Source of the DNA: Collinsella sp.
GTDB lineage: Bacteria > Actinomycetota > Coriobacteriia > Coriobacteriales > Coriobacteriaceae
Assembly (NCBI GenBank): GCA_031295725.1
Contig: JAUMNV010000158.1
Location: forward strand, 1 to 37,735
Direction: 5' to 3'
DNA: 37,735 bases
Shown here: positions 1 through 6,549 of the stretch, in pieces
Position numbering within the stretch: position 1 is the first letter of the stretch
How the letters are laid out: each line of letters begins with the position of its first letter
Notes under the pieces: model-generated
Database searches by the model: none
Seen by the model: the letters and a program-made list of their open reading frames with translations, nothing else
What the model was told of the DNA's origin: nothing
Translations under genes and position numbers: made by a program

Positions 1-168
1 ATGGACTTTGAGGAGGCGGCGCGCCTGCGCGATGCCGTCGTTCAGATTCGGGCGATGCTCGAGGGTGCGTCTGAGGACGAGACGATCGAGCGCTTACGTT
101 CGCAGGCCCGCAAGGGTTCCACGTTCGCATCGGGCAGAAAACGCCAGGGTGCAGGGTTTAAGAAATAG
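1..168 (+). CDS. uvrB: UvrABC excinuclease subunit B, C-terminal end (5' truncated by window)
   Basis: The frame open from base 1 gives 55 residues ending at the TAG at 166-168. It begins with MDFEEAARLRD, the UVR motif at the extreme C-terminus of UvrB, which contacts the matching motif in UvrC. A basic, glycine-rich tail follows (ending GAGFKK). UvrB is the helicase-like damage-verification subunit of nucleotide excision repair. UvrC carries the same motif internally, but here a stop follows about 45 residues later, which fits UvrB, and a complete uvrC lies further along. Only the last few percent of the gene is present, so the assignment rests on the UVR motif, its position near the stop and the presence of uvrA and uvrC nearby. 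Confidence 0.82.
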   Translation: MDFEEAARLRDAVVQIRAMLEGASEDETIERLRSQARKGSTFASGRKRQGAGFKK

Positions 169-171
169 CGA

Positions 172-214
172 ACAGGCCCCGAGTTCCCTGTGGAGCTCGG
201 GGCCTGTGTCTTTT
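172..214 (+). terminator. Intrinsic terminator after uvrB
   Basis: A perfect 12-bp stem (172-183 with 196-207, arm acaggccccgag) has a 12-nt loop and is followed by gtcttttg. It lies between the convergent ends of uvrB and the leftward FAD dehydrogenase. The left side of the hairpin is only moderately A/T rich, so termination in the leftward direction is possible but less supported. Confidence 0.85.
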
Positions 215-233
215 GCGTGCTGGAATTCGTGCG

Positions 234-1874
234 CTAGAGGTCTGCGATCAGGGCTTCGGCACAACGAATGCCGTCGGTGGCCGCGCTCATGATGCCGCCG
301 GCATATCCAGCTCCCTCACCGCAAGGGTAGAGGCCCGGGGTCGACACGGCATGGCACGTTCGGTCTCGGGTGACAGTAACCGGTGAGCTCGAACGAGTCT
401 CCACGCCGGTAAGAACGGCATCGGGGCGGTCATAGCCTCGTAGCTTTTTTCCGAGTAGGGGAAGTCCCAGGCGGAGCGACTCGACGATATGCTGCGGCAG
501 GGCTTCGTCAATTGCCGTCCAGGTCACACCGAGCGGATAGGTGGGCTTTACCTTTCCGGGCGCCTTGCTGGCGCGTCCTGCGAGGAAATCTCCGACGAGT
601 TGTGCTGGTGCGTTCCAGTTGGAACCACCCAGGCGATAGGCGGCCGCCTCGCAGGCGCGCTGGAGCTCGATGCCGGCGAGCGGGTCATCGTTGGGAAGGT
701 CCTCAGGCGTGACGTTAACGAGCAGGGCGGCGTTTGCGTTGCGTCCGTCGCGGGCATTGAGGCTGGCGCCGTTGACGCACAGGTGGCCCTGCTCGGAAGA
801 GGCGGCGACAACCTGTCCGCCGGGGCACATGCAAAACGAGAACACGCTGCGGCCGTTGGGAAGATGGGCAACAAGTTTGTAAGGGGCCGCCCCGAGCGCT
901 GGATGTCCCGCCAAGGCTCCATATTGGGCTCGATCGATGTCGCGCTGCGGATGCTCGATGCGAACGCCCATGGCAAAGGTCTTTTGTGCGAGGGCCACGT
1001 TGTGGTCTTTAAGGAGCTCAATAATATCGCGAGCAGAATGCCCGCAGGCGAGGATGAGGTGCTTTGTCTCGATTGGCTCGCAAGCGGCGTCTTGGGACGA
1101 TTGGACATCAATACCGGTAATGGCGCCAGACGCGTCGATGTGAATGTCGACGAGCTTTGTTCGATAACGGACGACACCTCCGAGCTGCTCGATGCGCTGG
1201 GATATAGCGGTGACAACCGTGGGAAGGATGTCGGAGCCAATGTGCGGCTTGGCATCCCACAGAATATCGCGGGGCGCACCCGCCTCGACGAAGGTTTCGA
1301 GGATAAGGCGATGGGCGGGATTTTTTGTTCCCGTATTGAGCTTGCCGTCCGAGAAGGTCCCCGCGCCGCCCAGACCAAACTGGATATTACTCTCGGGGTC
1401 GAGGATGCGCTCCTTTAGAAAGAGGTCGATCGCATGCGAGCGGCGAAATGCCGGGTCGCCGCGCTCGATGAGCAAGGGCTTAAGACCTGCTTCGGCGAGC
1501 GTAAGCGCAGCGAAAAGGCCGGCGCATCCGGCGCCGACAACGACAGGGCGTTCTTGAGGTGCGTCGGAGACGGGGGTGGGGAATGAAGGCTCATCGTCTT
1601 CTATCGCGCGTACGCGCGAGCGGTCACGTTCGGAAACGCTGTCGACCGCTTCTCGCTCGAGGTGGGGACTGGTCAGCTCAACACGAAAGCTCAGGATAAA
1701 ATGGACGTATCGTTTTTTGCGAGCGTCGATTGACTTGCGGTGGAGCTCGATGGACTTGATCTCGGAGTCCTTGCAACGTAGGACGCGCTTGGCGACTCGC
1801 TTGCCAACAATGAGGCAGGCATTTTCATCGCCGGCTTCATCGAGCGAAGCGTTGACTTGGGTGATTTCGATCAT
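234..1874 (-). CDS. FAD-dependent dehydrogenase, COG2509 family
   Basis: A 546-residue cytosolic flavoprotein. The N-terminal segment has the conserved IKSIELHRKSIDARKK pattern typical of COG2509 proteins. A Rossmann FAD-binding motif follows (VVVGAGCAGLFAALTLAEAG), and the C-terminus contains a GEGAGYAGGI(M) motif that closes the FAD site. The substrate of this family is not established. The start is the ATG at 1874 because a good Shine-Dalgarno (aaggag, complement of 1881-1886) lies 6 nt upstream; the open frame extends 41 codons further but would read through a hairpin and has no ribosome site. It is downstream of, and co-directional with, another flavoprotein (1955-3226) but separated from it by a terminator-like hairpin, with its own TATAAT box ahead of that hairpin. 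Confidence 0.82.
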   Translation of the reverse strand: MIEITQVNASLDEAGDENACLIVGKRVAKRVLRCKDSEIKSIELHRKSIDARKKRYVHFILSFRVELTSPHLEREAVDSVSERDRSRVRAIEDDEPSFPTPVSDAPQERPVVVGAGCAGLFAALTLAEAGLKPLLIERGDPAFRRSHAIDLFLKERILDPESNIQFGLGGAGTFSDGKLNTGTKNPAHRLILETFVEAGAPRDILWDAKPHIGSDILPTVVTAISQRIEQLGGVVRYRTKLVDIHIDASGAITGIDVQSSQDAACEPIETKHLILACGHSARDIIELLKDHNVALAQKTFAMGVRIEHPQRDIDRAQYGALAGHPALGAAPYKLVAHLPNGRSVFSFCMCPGGQVVAASSEQGHLCVNGASLNARDGRNANAALLVNVTPEDLPNDDPLAGIELQRACEAAAYRLGGSNWNAPAQLVGDFLAGRASKAPGKVKPTYPLGVTWTAIDEALPQHIVESLRLGLPLLGKKLRGYDRPDAVLTGVETRSSSPVTVTRDRTCHAVSTPGLYPCGEGAGYAGGIMSAATDGIRCAEALIADL

Positions 1875-1889
1875 CGAGGTCTCCTTAGA

Positions 1890-1924
1890 GGCAAGAAAGA
1901 GGCCGTCCGGTATCCCAGACGGCC
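1890..1924 (-). terminator. Terminator-like hairpin in the leader of the COG2509 gene
   Basis: Read on the minus strand, a 10-bp stem (1915-1924 with 1901-1910, one G-T wobble) closes a GATA tetraloop and runs into tctttcttg. The wobble would be an A-C mismatch on the plus strand, so the element is oriented leftward. It can terminate transcripts of the upstream flavoprotein, but it also lies downstream of a TATAAT box and upstream of the Shine-Dalgarno of the next gene. Confidence 0.75.
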
Positions 1925-1938
1925 CGAATGCGTTTTTG

Positions 1939-1944
1939 ATTATA
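1939..1944 (-). promoter_or_regulatory. Candidate -10 box (TATAAT) for the COG2509 gene
   Basis: The minus strand has a consensus TATAAT here, just past the stop codon of the upstream flavoprotein. No convincing -35 hexamer sits at 16-18 bp. Initiation would fall near 1932, only a few bases before the hairpin at 1924-1901. Confidence 0.4.
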
Positions 1945-1954
1945 GACTGCGCGG

Positions 1955-3226
1955 CTACAGGCTGCTTGCAGCGCGAATGCCCGAGAGCCATGCCCACGCA
2001 AGGTTAAAGCCTCCGCAATCGGCGTCGATGTCGAGCGCTTCGCCGCAGACGTAAAGCGGGGCGTCGACAACGCTGCGCGCGCGTAGACTGGGTGTTGAGA
2101 TACTCTCGACAGATACGCCACCACGCGTGACCTGTGCCGAGCGCTCCTCGGCTGTTCCCTCAACGAGCAACTTAAAGTGCTTGAGGATCGAGACCAGGTG
2201 GATGACATCGTTGGAGCCTGGATGGCACTGCTCGAACGCCGTGCAGACGACGCGGGAGAGTTGCGGGGCGAGCATGCCGTCGAGCCAACGGGGATCGCGG
2301 GGCGAAAAGCTGCCGAGCAGCTCAACGCGCCGGTTGAGCATATCGAGCAGCTCGTCTTTGGAGAGGTCGGGGAAAACGTCGAGCAGGATCGTATCACCGC
2401 GCTGGATACGACGGGAGAGGTTGAAGACAGCGACGCCCGAGATGCCGAAGGCTCGAAACAGGACTTCACCGTCTTCGTGCCAGAGCTCATTATGATTGCG
2501 GGCGAGCGTCAAGCGGGCGCGGACGCGCAGGCCATCCAACGTCTTGAGTGCCGCCCGATCGCCGACGACCGTTGCCGATACGGGGCAGAGGATGGGGCGC
2601 AGCGAAGTGAGGGGGAGGCGAAACGTATCGGCGATACCGGTGGGGTTGCCACCCGTGGCGATAATTACGGCATGTGCCTCCAGGGCCTCGTTCTTGCGAG
2701 GGACATCGGCGAGCGCTTTCCGAAGCGAGCGGAGCTCCGATTTTCGGTCGTCGTGCTTTTTTGCCTTGAGCGCCCGCGCTGGACGGTCTATTTGGAGTGC
2801 CCAGCCTTCGGAAGCTTTGTGTGCCGAGGCAACGTTGGCTCCGCAGATTAAGGTGATACCCAGGCGGTCGCAAACATTGAGAAGTGCGTCGCGCACCGAT
2901 TCGGCGCGAAGGGAGCGCGGGTACAGCCGGCCTTCCTCGGAGGTTGTCATGATGCCCAGCGAGGAGAAGAAACCCATAAGCTCTTGTTCGGGTTGGGGGC
3001 CCATGACAGATTCGACGAATGCGGGGTGGTTATACCGCTGAGGATCAATCGATTCGTTGGAGAGGTTGCAGCGGCCGTTACCGGTCGCAAGGAGCTTAAG
3101 GCCGCAGGCGACATCGCGCTCAACGATGCAGACGCTTTTGCCAGCACGTGCGGCCGTAATGGCGGCGGCGAGGCTTGAAGCCCCGCCGCCGATTACCAGG
3201 ACGTCATAGAAGGCGCTCGTGTTCAC
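1955..3226 (-). CDS. NAD(P)/FAD-dependent oxidoreductase, BaiN/HI0933 family
   Basis: A 423-residue flavoprotein. The N-terminus has the dinucleotide-binding motif VIGGGASSLAAAITAARAG, followed by the family-typical KLLATGNGRCNLSN stretch. The C-terminus has a YVCGEALDIDADCGGFNLAWAW motif that completes the FAD site. The family includes BaiN of gut clostridia, implicated in bile acid dehydroxylation, but most members have no known substrate, so I make no substrate claim. The start is a GTG that follows the TAA of mrp without a spacer; gacgagg inside the end of mrp supplies a ribosome site 5 nt upstream. This suggests translational coupling with mrp. The gene ends just before a -10 box and hairpin. 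Confidence 0.85.
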   Translation of the reverse strand: MNTSAFYDVLVIGGGASSLAAAITAARAGKSVCIVERDVACGLKLLATGNGRCNLSNESIDPQRYNHPAFVESVMGPQPEQELMGFFSSLGIMTTSEEGRLYPRSLRAESVRDALLNVCDRLGITLICGANVASAHKASEGWALQIDRPARALKAKKHDDRKSELRSLRKALADVPRKNEALEAHAVIIATGGNPTGIADTFRLPLTSLRPILCPVSATVVGDRAALKTLDGLRVRARLTLARNHNELWHEDGEVLFRAFGISGVAVFNLSRRIQRGDTILLDVFPDLSKDELLDMLNRRVELLGSFSPRDPRWLDGMLAPQLSRVVCTAFEQCHPGSNDVIHLVSILKHFKLLVEGTAEERSAQVTRGGVSVESISTPSLRARSVVDAPLYVCGEALDIDADCGGFNLAWAWLSGIRAASSL

Positions 3227-4057
3227 TTAGGCCTCGTCGGTCTCGTGCGAGGTAATAGCCTCGACGGCAGAGACTGCCTTGGGCAACATGCCATCGGGCA
3301 GCGCGGTCTCGACCTCGCCCTTATCGCAGGCCTCGGCGAGTGCCGGATTAATGGGAAGCGTGCCCAAGATGTCGAGGTTATAGCGCTCTGCGACCTCGGG
3401 GAGCTTGCTCTTGCCAAAGACCTCGATCTTCTTGCCGCAGTCGGGGCACTCAATATAGCTCATGTTCTCGACGATGCCCAGAATGGGGACGTTCATCTTC
3501 TCGGCCATGTTGACCGCCTTGGCGACGATCATCGAGACCAGATCCTGCGGGCTCGTGACGATGACGATGCCGTCGACGGGCAGTGACTGGAAGACGGTGA
3601 GTGCGACGTCGCCTGTTCCCGGAGGCATGTCGACCAGCAGGTAGTCGATGGGGCCCCACGAGGTCTCGCTCCAGAACTGCCTGATGGCGCCTGCGATGAC
3701 CGGACCGCGCCAAAGGACGGGGTCGGTCTCGTTTTGGAGCAGAAGGTTGGAGCTCATGACCTTGACGCCGTGCTCGGAGATTTCAGGCAGCATGAGGTTG
3801 CCAAGGGCATGGACGTGGCGTCCGCTCATACCGAACATCTTGGGGATAGAGGGACCGGTGATGTCGGCATCGAGGACGCCGACCTTGTGGCCGTGACGGG
3901 CAAGCTCGGTGGCGATGGCACCGGTGACAAACGACTTGCCGACACCGCCCTTGCCGGAAAGCACGGCGATGACGCGTTTGACCTCGGACAGCGTATTCTC
4001 CTCAAATTGCGACGGCGACGTTTGTCCGCCGGCGGCCTGTGCGTGCTCGCAACCCAT
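3227..4057 (-). CDS. mrp: Mrp/NBP35-family Fe-S cluster carrier ATPase
   Basis: A 276-residue cytosolic P-loop ATPase of the Mrp/NBP35 (ApbC) family, which binds and delivers Fe-S clusters to apoproteins. The deviant Walker A motif GKGGVGKS is at residues 35-42. A DMPPGTGD motif lies mid-protein, and the cluster-bridging CPDC pair is Cys204/Cys207. An extra Cys3 lies near the N-terminus (MGCEH), as in several short Mrp proteins. The start is the ATG at 4057, with aaaggagt (4063-4070, complement) 5 nt upstream; the frame continues 19 codons further without a ribosome site. The BaiN-type flavoprotein follows immediately, so the two are probably co-transcribed. Confidence 0.93.
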   Translation of the reverse strand: MGCEHAQAAGGQTSPSQFEENTLSEVKRVIAVLSGKGGVGKSFVTGAIATELARHGHKVGVLDADITGPSIPKMFGMSGRHVHALGNLMLPEISEHGVKVMSSNLLLQNETDPVLWRGPVIAGAIRQFWSETSWGPIDYLLVDMPPGTGDVALTVFQSLPVDGIVIVTSPQDLVSMIVAKAVNMAEKMNVPILGIVENMSYIECPDCGKKIEVFGKSKLPEVAERYNLDILGTLPINPALAEACDKGEVETALPDGMLPKAVSAVEAITSHETDEA

Positions 4058-4112
4058 GTATGACTCCTTTGTATATGTTGGGGCCGGGGCCCCGTGATGT
4101 GACACGAGCGTC

Positions 4113-4118
4113 ATTGTA
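4113..4118 (-). promoter_or_regulatory. Candidate -10 box (TACAAT) for mrp
   Basis: TACAAT on the minus strand lies 55 bp upstream of the mrp start. The expected -35 position has no good TTGACA match, so support is weak. The rest of the 145-bp gap between mrp and the sulfatase gene shows nothing I can assign; I found no good terminator for the sulfatase gene. Confidence 0.3.
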
Positions 4119-4202
4119 CCCTCGTTTGCGAGCGGGAGTCATTTACGATGCATTTGGGCCGAGCGTGCTTGCAATACGATGGGTCCAAGCGAATGGGCGG
4201 GC

Positions 4203-6356
4203 TTACTGAACTTTGCTGGCGAACTCGAGGTATTGCATGCGCTGCAGCTTGTCGATCGTCGAGGCGTATGGGCTGTCTTCAGATTCCAAGTCGTAGCGCA
4301 GCCCGTCGGCACCAAGGTAGCCGGCGACATTGATGGTGGGCACATCTGACCTTGTTGCAAGCAGAGCCTTTTGATAGTCGGTGAGCGGGGCGCCGATCTT
4401 ATTAAGGGTAATGGCTGCAATCTCGTTTGCCCCGACGGTGTCGTAGACGTTGAGCTCGGTATTGCCGGCGATTTCATAGTTAGCCCAGACGAAATATGTC
4501 GACTGATAGATACGGAAAGCGTGGCTTGCCGTATCTTCCTGAGGGTACAGCTCGTCGTTGAGAGTCGTTGCGGCGCTCGGCTGATGGTCGCCAAAAAAGA
4601 CAAGGACAACCGGTCTGCCGATATTGCGGAGCTCGTTGATAAAGTACTCGAGGTCCCGGTCGGATGCGTTGATGCAGGTGAGATAGGTGTTGAGCGCGCT
4701 ATTGGCGCCCTCGCTGGCTCCCTCGACCCAATAGTTTGTCAGCTCTTCGGCGGGAACGGTGCCGACATCGTATCCGCCATGGTTTTGCATCGTGACATCG
4801 AAGATGAACTGCGGAGCGTCGTCGGTCCTCAGCAGGTCGAGTATCTTGTCATAGGTGGCGTAGTCGCATACGCCGGCATGGTAACAGGGCGCACCTTCGA
4901 AATCGCCGATCGAAAGAAAGTCTCCAAAGCCCAGCTGCTGATAGATTTTATCTCGATGGTAGTTGACGGGGTTTTGCGGGTGCATAGCGGTAGCGGTATA
5001 CCCAAGCTCCTTAAGGTCCTTTGCCAGACTGTTGACACCATTCATCTGATATAGCTGATAGGGGATTTTGCCTAATCCGACAAAGGCCGTTGTCGCTCCG
5101 GTCAAAAATTCGAATTCGGAGTTCGCCGTTCCGCCACCGGCGACCGAAGCGAGCATGGTGCCGCGAACAAGTGTGTCGGGAAGCGAGTTGTAGAATGCGG
5201 GGCCGGTGTACCCGGCCGCCTGGAGCTGCTCAAAGCACGAAAGGTCGCTAAAACTCTCGTTCATGACGGCAACAATCGTCGGCTTGATTTCATTGAACTG
5301 GGCAACGGCCGCCGCGCGCTGCTCGCTCGAGCCATACGTGCTGTCGTAGGTGGCGGAGAGCTCCTGCTCGATGCTCTGCGCCTCATCGGGCGTATAGTCT
5401 TCGGGCTTCTCAATGGGCAACTCGTTGACCATTTCGGTGAACGAAGTGATAAAACCCTGAGACGCATACGTGGTGATGGGCTGCCAACGGTCAAATCCAA
5501 AATTCAGCGCCTGCTCCAAGTCGATGCTGGAAAAGCCCGAGAGCCCCACAACGGTCACTAGCAGAAAAGCGCAGAGGTTAGCGGCGATTGCGGGGAAGAC
5601 ATGGGTGGGCGTACGGAGCTTTCTCGGTCGGATAAGCGAAAGAAGCCCCAGGGAAATCTCCAGCAGGGCGAGAGAGGTTACGATTCCGGCGGTAAAGGTA
5701 AACTCGTATCCCTCGCTCACTTCCATTGCGGTGCCAAGGGCCAAGATATCGCTTGGCAGGATGGCCTCGCCTTTAAACGTTATGACGAAGTGCTCGGCAA
5801 TGCCAAGGATGCAACAGGCGACGGGCACGAGGGCCATGACGCCTCCATGACGCTGTCCCAGCAAATAAAGGGAGAGCAGAACCGTCGCGAGCAGCCCGAC
5901 GGAAAACCCGAATGAGTTGGCGGGAATGCGATAGAACGTTTCGTTACAGGCAATTTCGAGTGAAACGAACGAGAGCGCTGAAACAGCGGCGATGACAAGG
6001 ATGTCACGGCAAATACAGGCAACCGTTCCCGTCGCAAGATCGGTTTGGTCGATAAGTCCCGAAACCAAGGGTTCGACAAGAAGTATGACGGCGGCAGCAC
6101 CGAGCGCCGAATAAGAAAGGAGCCATAGGGAACTGTCCTCATTTACGAGCAATTGATTCGTAATCCATGCAGCTACCACGCCGAGCGGGATGAGGAGCGT
6201 CGCGCACCAAAAGACGCGGGCAATGGGCGGCTTTTCATTGTGTTTGATTGAAAAATACACGCGCACGACGACGGCGGCCACGATAAGGACGGCGATGAAT
6301 ATGGGCAGATTGGCCATGTCGCTCGAAGTGATTTCAAGGGGGATATCTTCGGTCAT
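4203..6356 (-). CDS. LTA synthase-family membrane sulfatase / phosphoglycerol transferase
   Basis: A 717-residue protein with a hydrophobic N-terminal half (several transmembrane helices up to about residue 290) and an extracytoplasmic alkaline-phosphatase-like sulfatase domain. Residues matching the LtaS active site are Glu367 (NESFSDL), the catalytic Thr410 in GGGTANSEFEFLTG, and Asp590-His591 in FFGDHQP. LtaS-type enzymes move phosphoglycerol from phosphatidylglycerol onto lipoteichoic acid or other glycopolymers; the acceptor cannot be read from sequence. The start is the ATG at 6356, with agaggaa about 7 nt upstream; 25 extra upstream codons lack a ribosome site. It is divergent from uvrA. 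Its base composition looks less GC-biased than neighbouring genes, mostly at third positions. Confidence 0.85.
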   Translation of the reverse strand: MTEDIPLEITSSDMANLPIFIAVLIVAAVVVRVYFSIKHNEKPPIARVFWCATLLIPLGVVAAWITNQLLVNEDSSLWLLSYSALGAAAVILLVEPLVSGLIDQTDLATGTVACICRDILVIAAVSALSFVSLEIACNETFYRIPANSFGFSVGLLATVLLSLYLLGQRHGGVMALVPVACCILGIAEHFVITFKGEAILPSDILALGTAMEVSEGYEFTFTAGIVTSLALLEISLGLLSLIRPRKLRTPTHVFPAIAANLCAFLLVTVVGLSGFSSIDLEQALNFGFDRWQPITTYASQGFITSFTEMVNELPIEKPEDYTPDEAQSIEQELSATYDSTYGSSEQRAAAVAQFNEIKPTIVAVMNESFSDLSCFEQLQAAGYTGPAFYNSLPDTLVRGTMLASVAGGGTANSEFEFLTGATTAFVGLGKIPYQLYQMNGVNSLAKDLKELGYTATAMHPQNPVNYHRDKIYQQLGFGDFLSIGDFEGAPCYHAGVCDYATYDKILDLLRTDDAPQFIFDVTMQNHGGYDVGTVPAEELTNYWVEGASEGANSALNTYLTCINASDRDLEYFINELRNIGRPVVLVFFGDHQPSAATTLNDELYPQEDTASHAFRIYQSTYFVWANYEIAGNTELNVYDTVGANEIAAITLNKIGAPLTDYQKALLATRSDVPTINVAGYLGADGLRYDLESEDSPYASTIDKLQRMQYLEFASKVQ

Positions 6357-6368
6357 GGACGTTCCTCT

Positions 6369-6406
6369 GTTACAGCAAATTAAGTTCAGTATTAGATTAC
6401 TGTAAC
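6369..6406 (-). repeat. Inverted repeat GTTACAG...CTGTAAC upstream of the LtaS-type gene
   Basis: A perfect 7-bp inverted repeat (6369-6375 with 6400-6406) extends to GTTACAG(C/T)AA half-sites. The arms are 31 bp apart, about three helical turns. It is 13-50 bp upstream of the start codon in an A/T-rich patch. It could be a two-site operator or a leader hairpin. Confidence 0.45.
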
Positions 6407-6474
6407 CTTTCCACGGCATTTCGAGAAACAAAGCGCCCGATACGCAAAGCTAAAGGTCTGCGAATCTTGTATTA

Positions 6475-6506
6475 CGAACATCTGTGCGCGTCGAGTGCGC
6501 TAAACT
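6475..6506 (+). promoter_or_regulatory. Candidate LexA (SOS) box and promoter of uvrA
   Basis: CGAACATCTGTGCG at 6475-6488 matches the Gram-positive SOS box (CGAACRNRYGTTYG-like; CGAACATATGTTCG in Bacillus) at 12 of 14 positions as I align it. A plausible -10 (TAAACT, 6501-6506) puts the -35 region (about 6478-6483) inside the box, so bound LexA would block polymerase. uvrA is a classical SOS gene. Confidence 0.55.
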
Positions 6507-6549
6507 CATCGACAGTATGATTCGATGCAATAGGAGGCAAGGAGCTTCC

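Noticed and set aside
1955..3226. Assigning the BaiN-family flavoprotein to bile acid dehydroxylation
   Set aside because: No bai genes are nearby and the family is broad; the context is mrp and other housekeeping genes.
4140..4190. Terminator for the LtaS-type gene (ttgggcc...ggtccaa)
   Set aside because: The 7-bp arms pair properly only on the plus strand, are 21 nt apart and have no T-run in the leftward direction.
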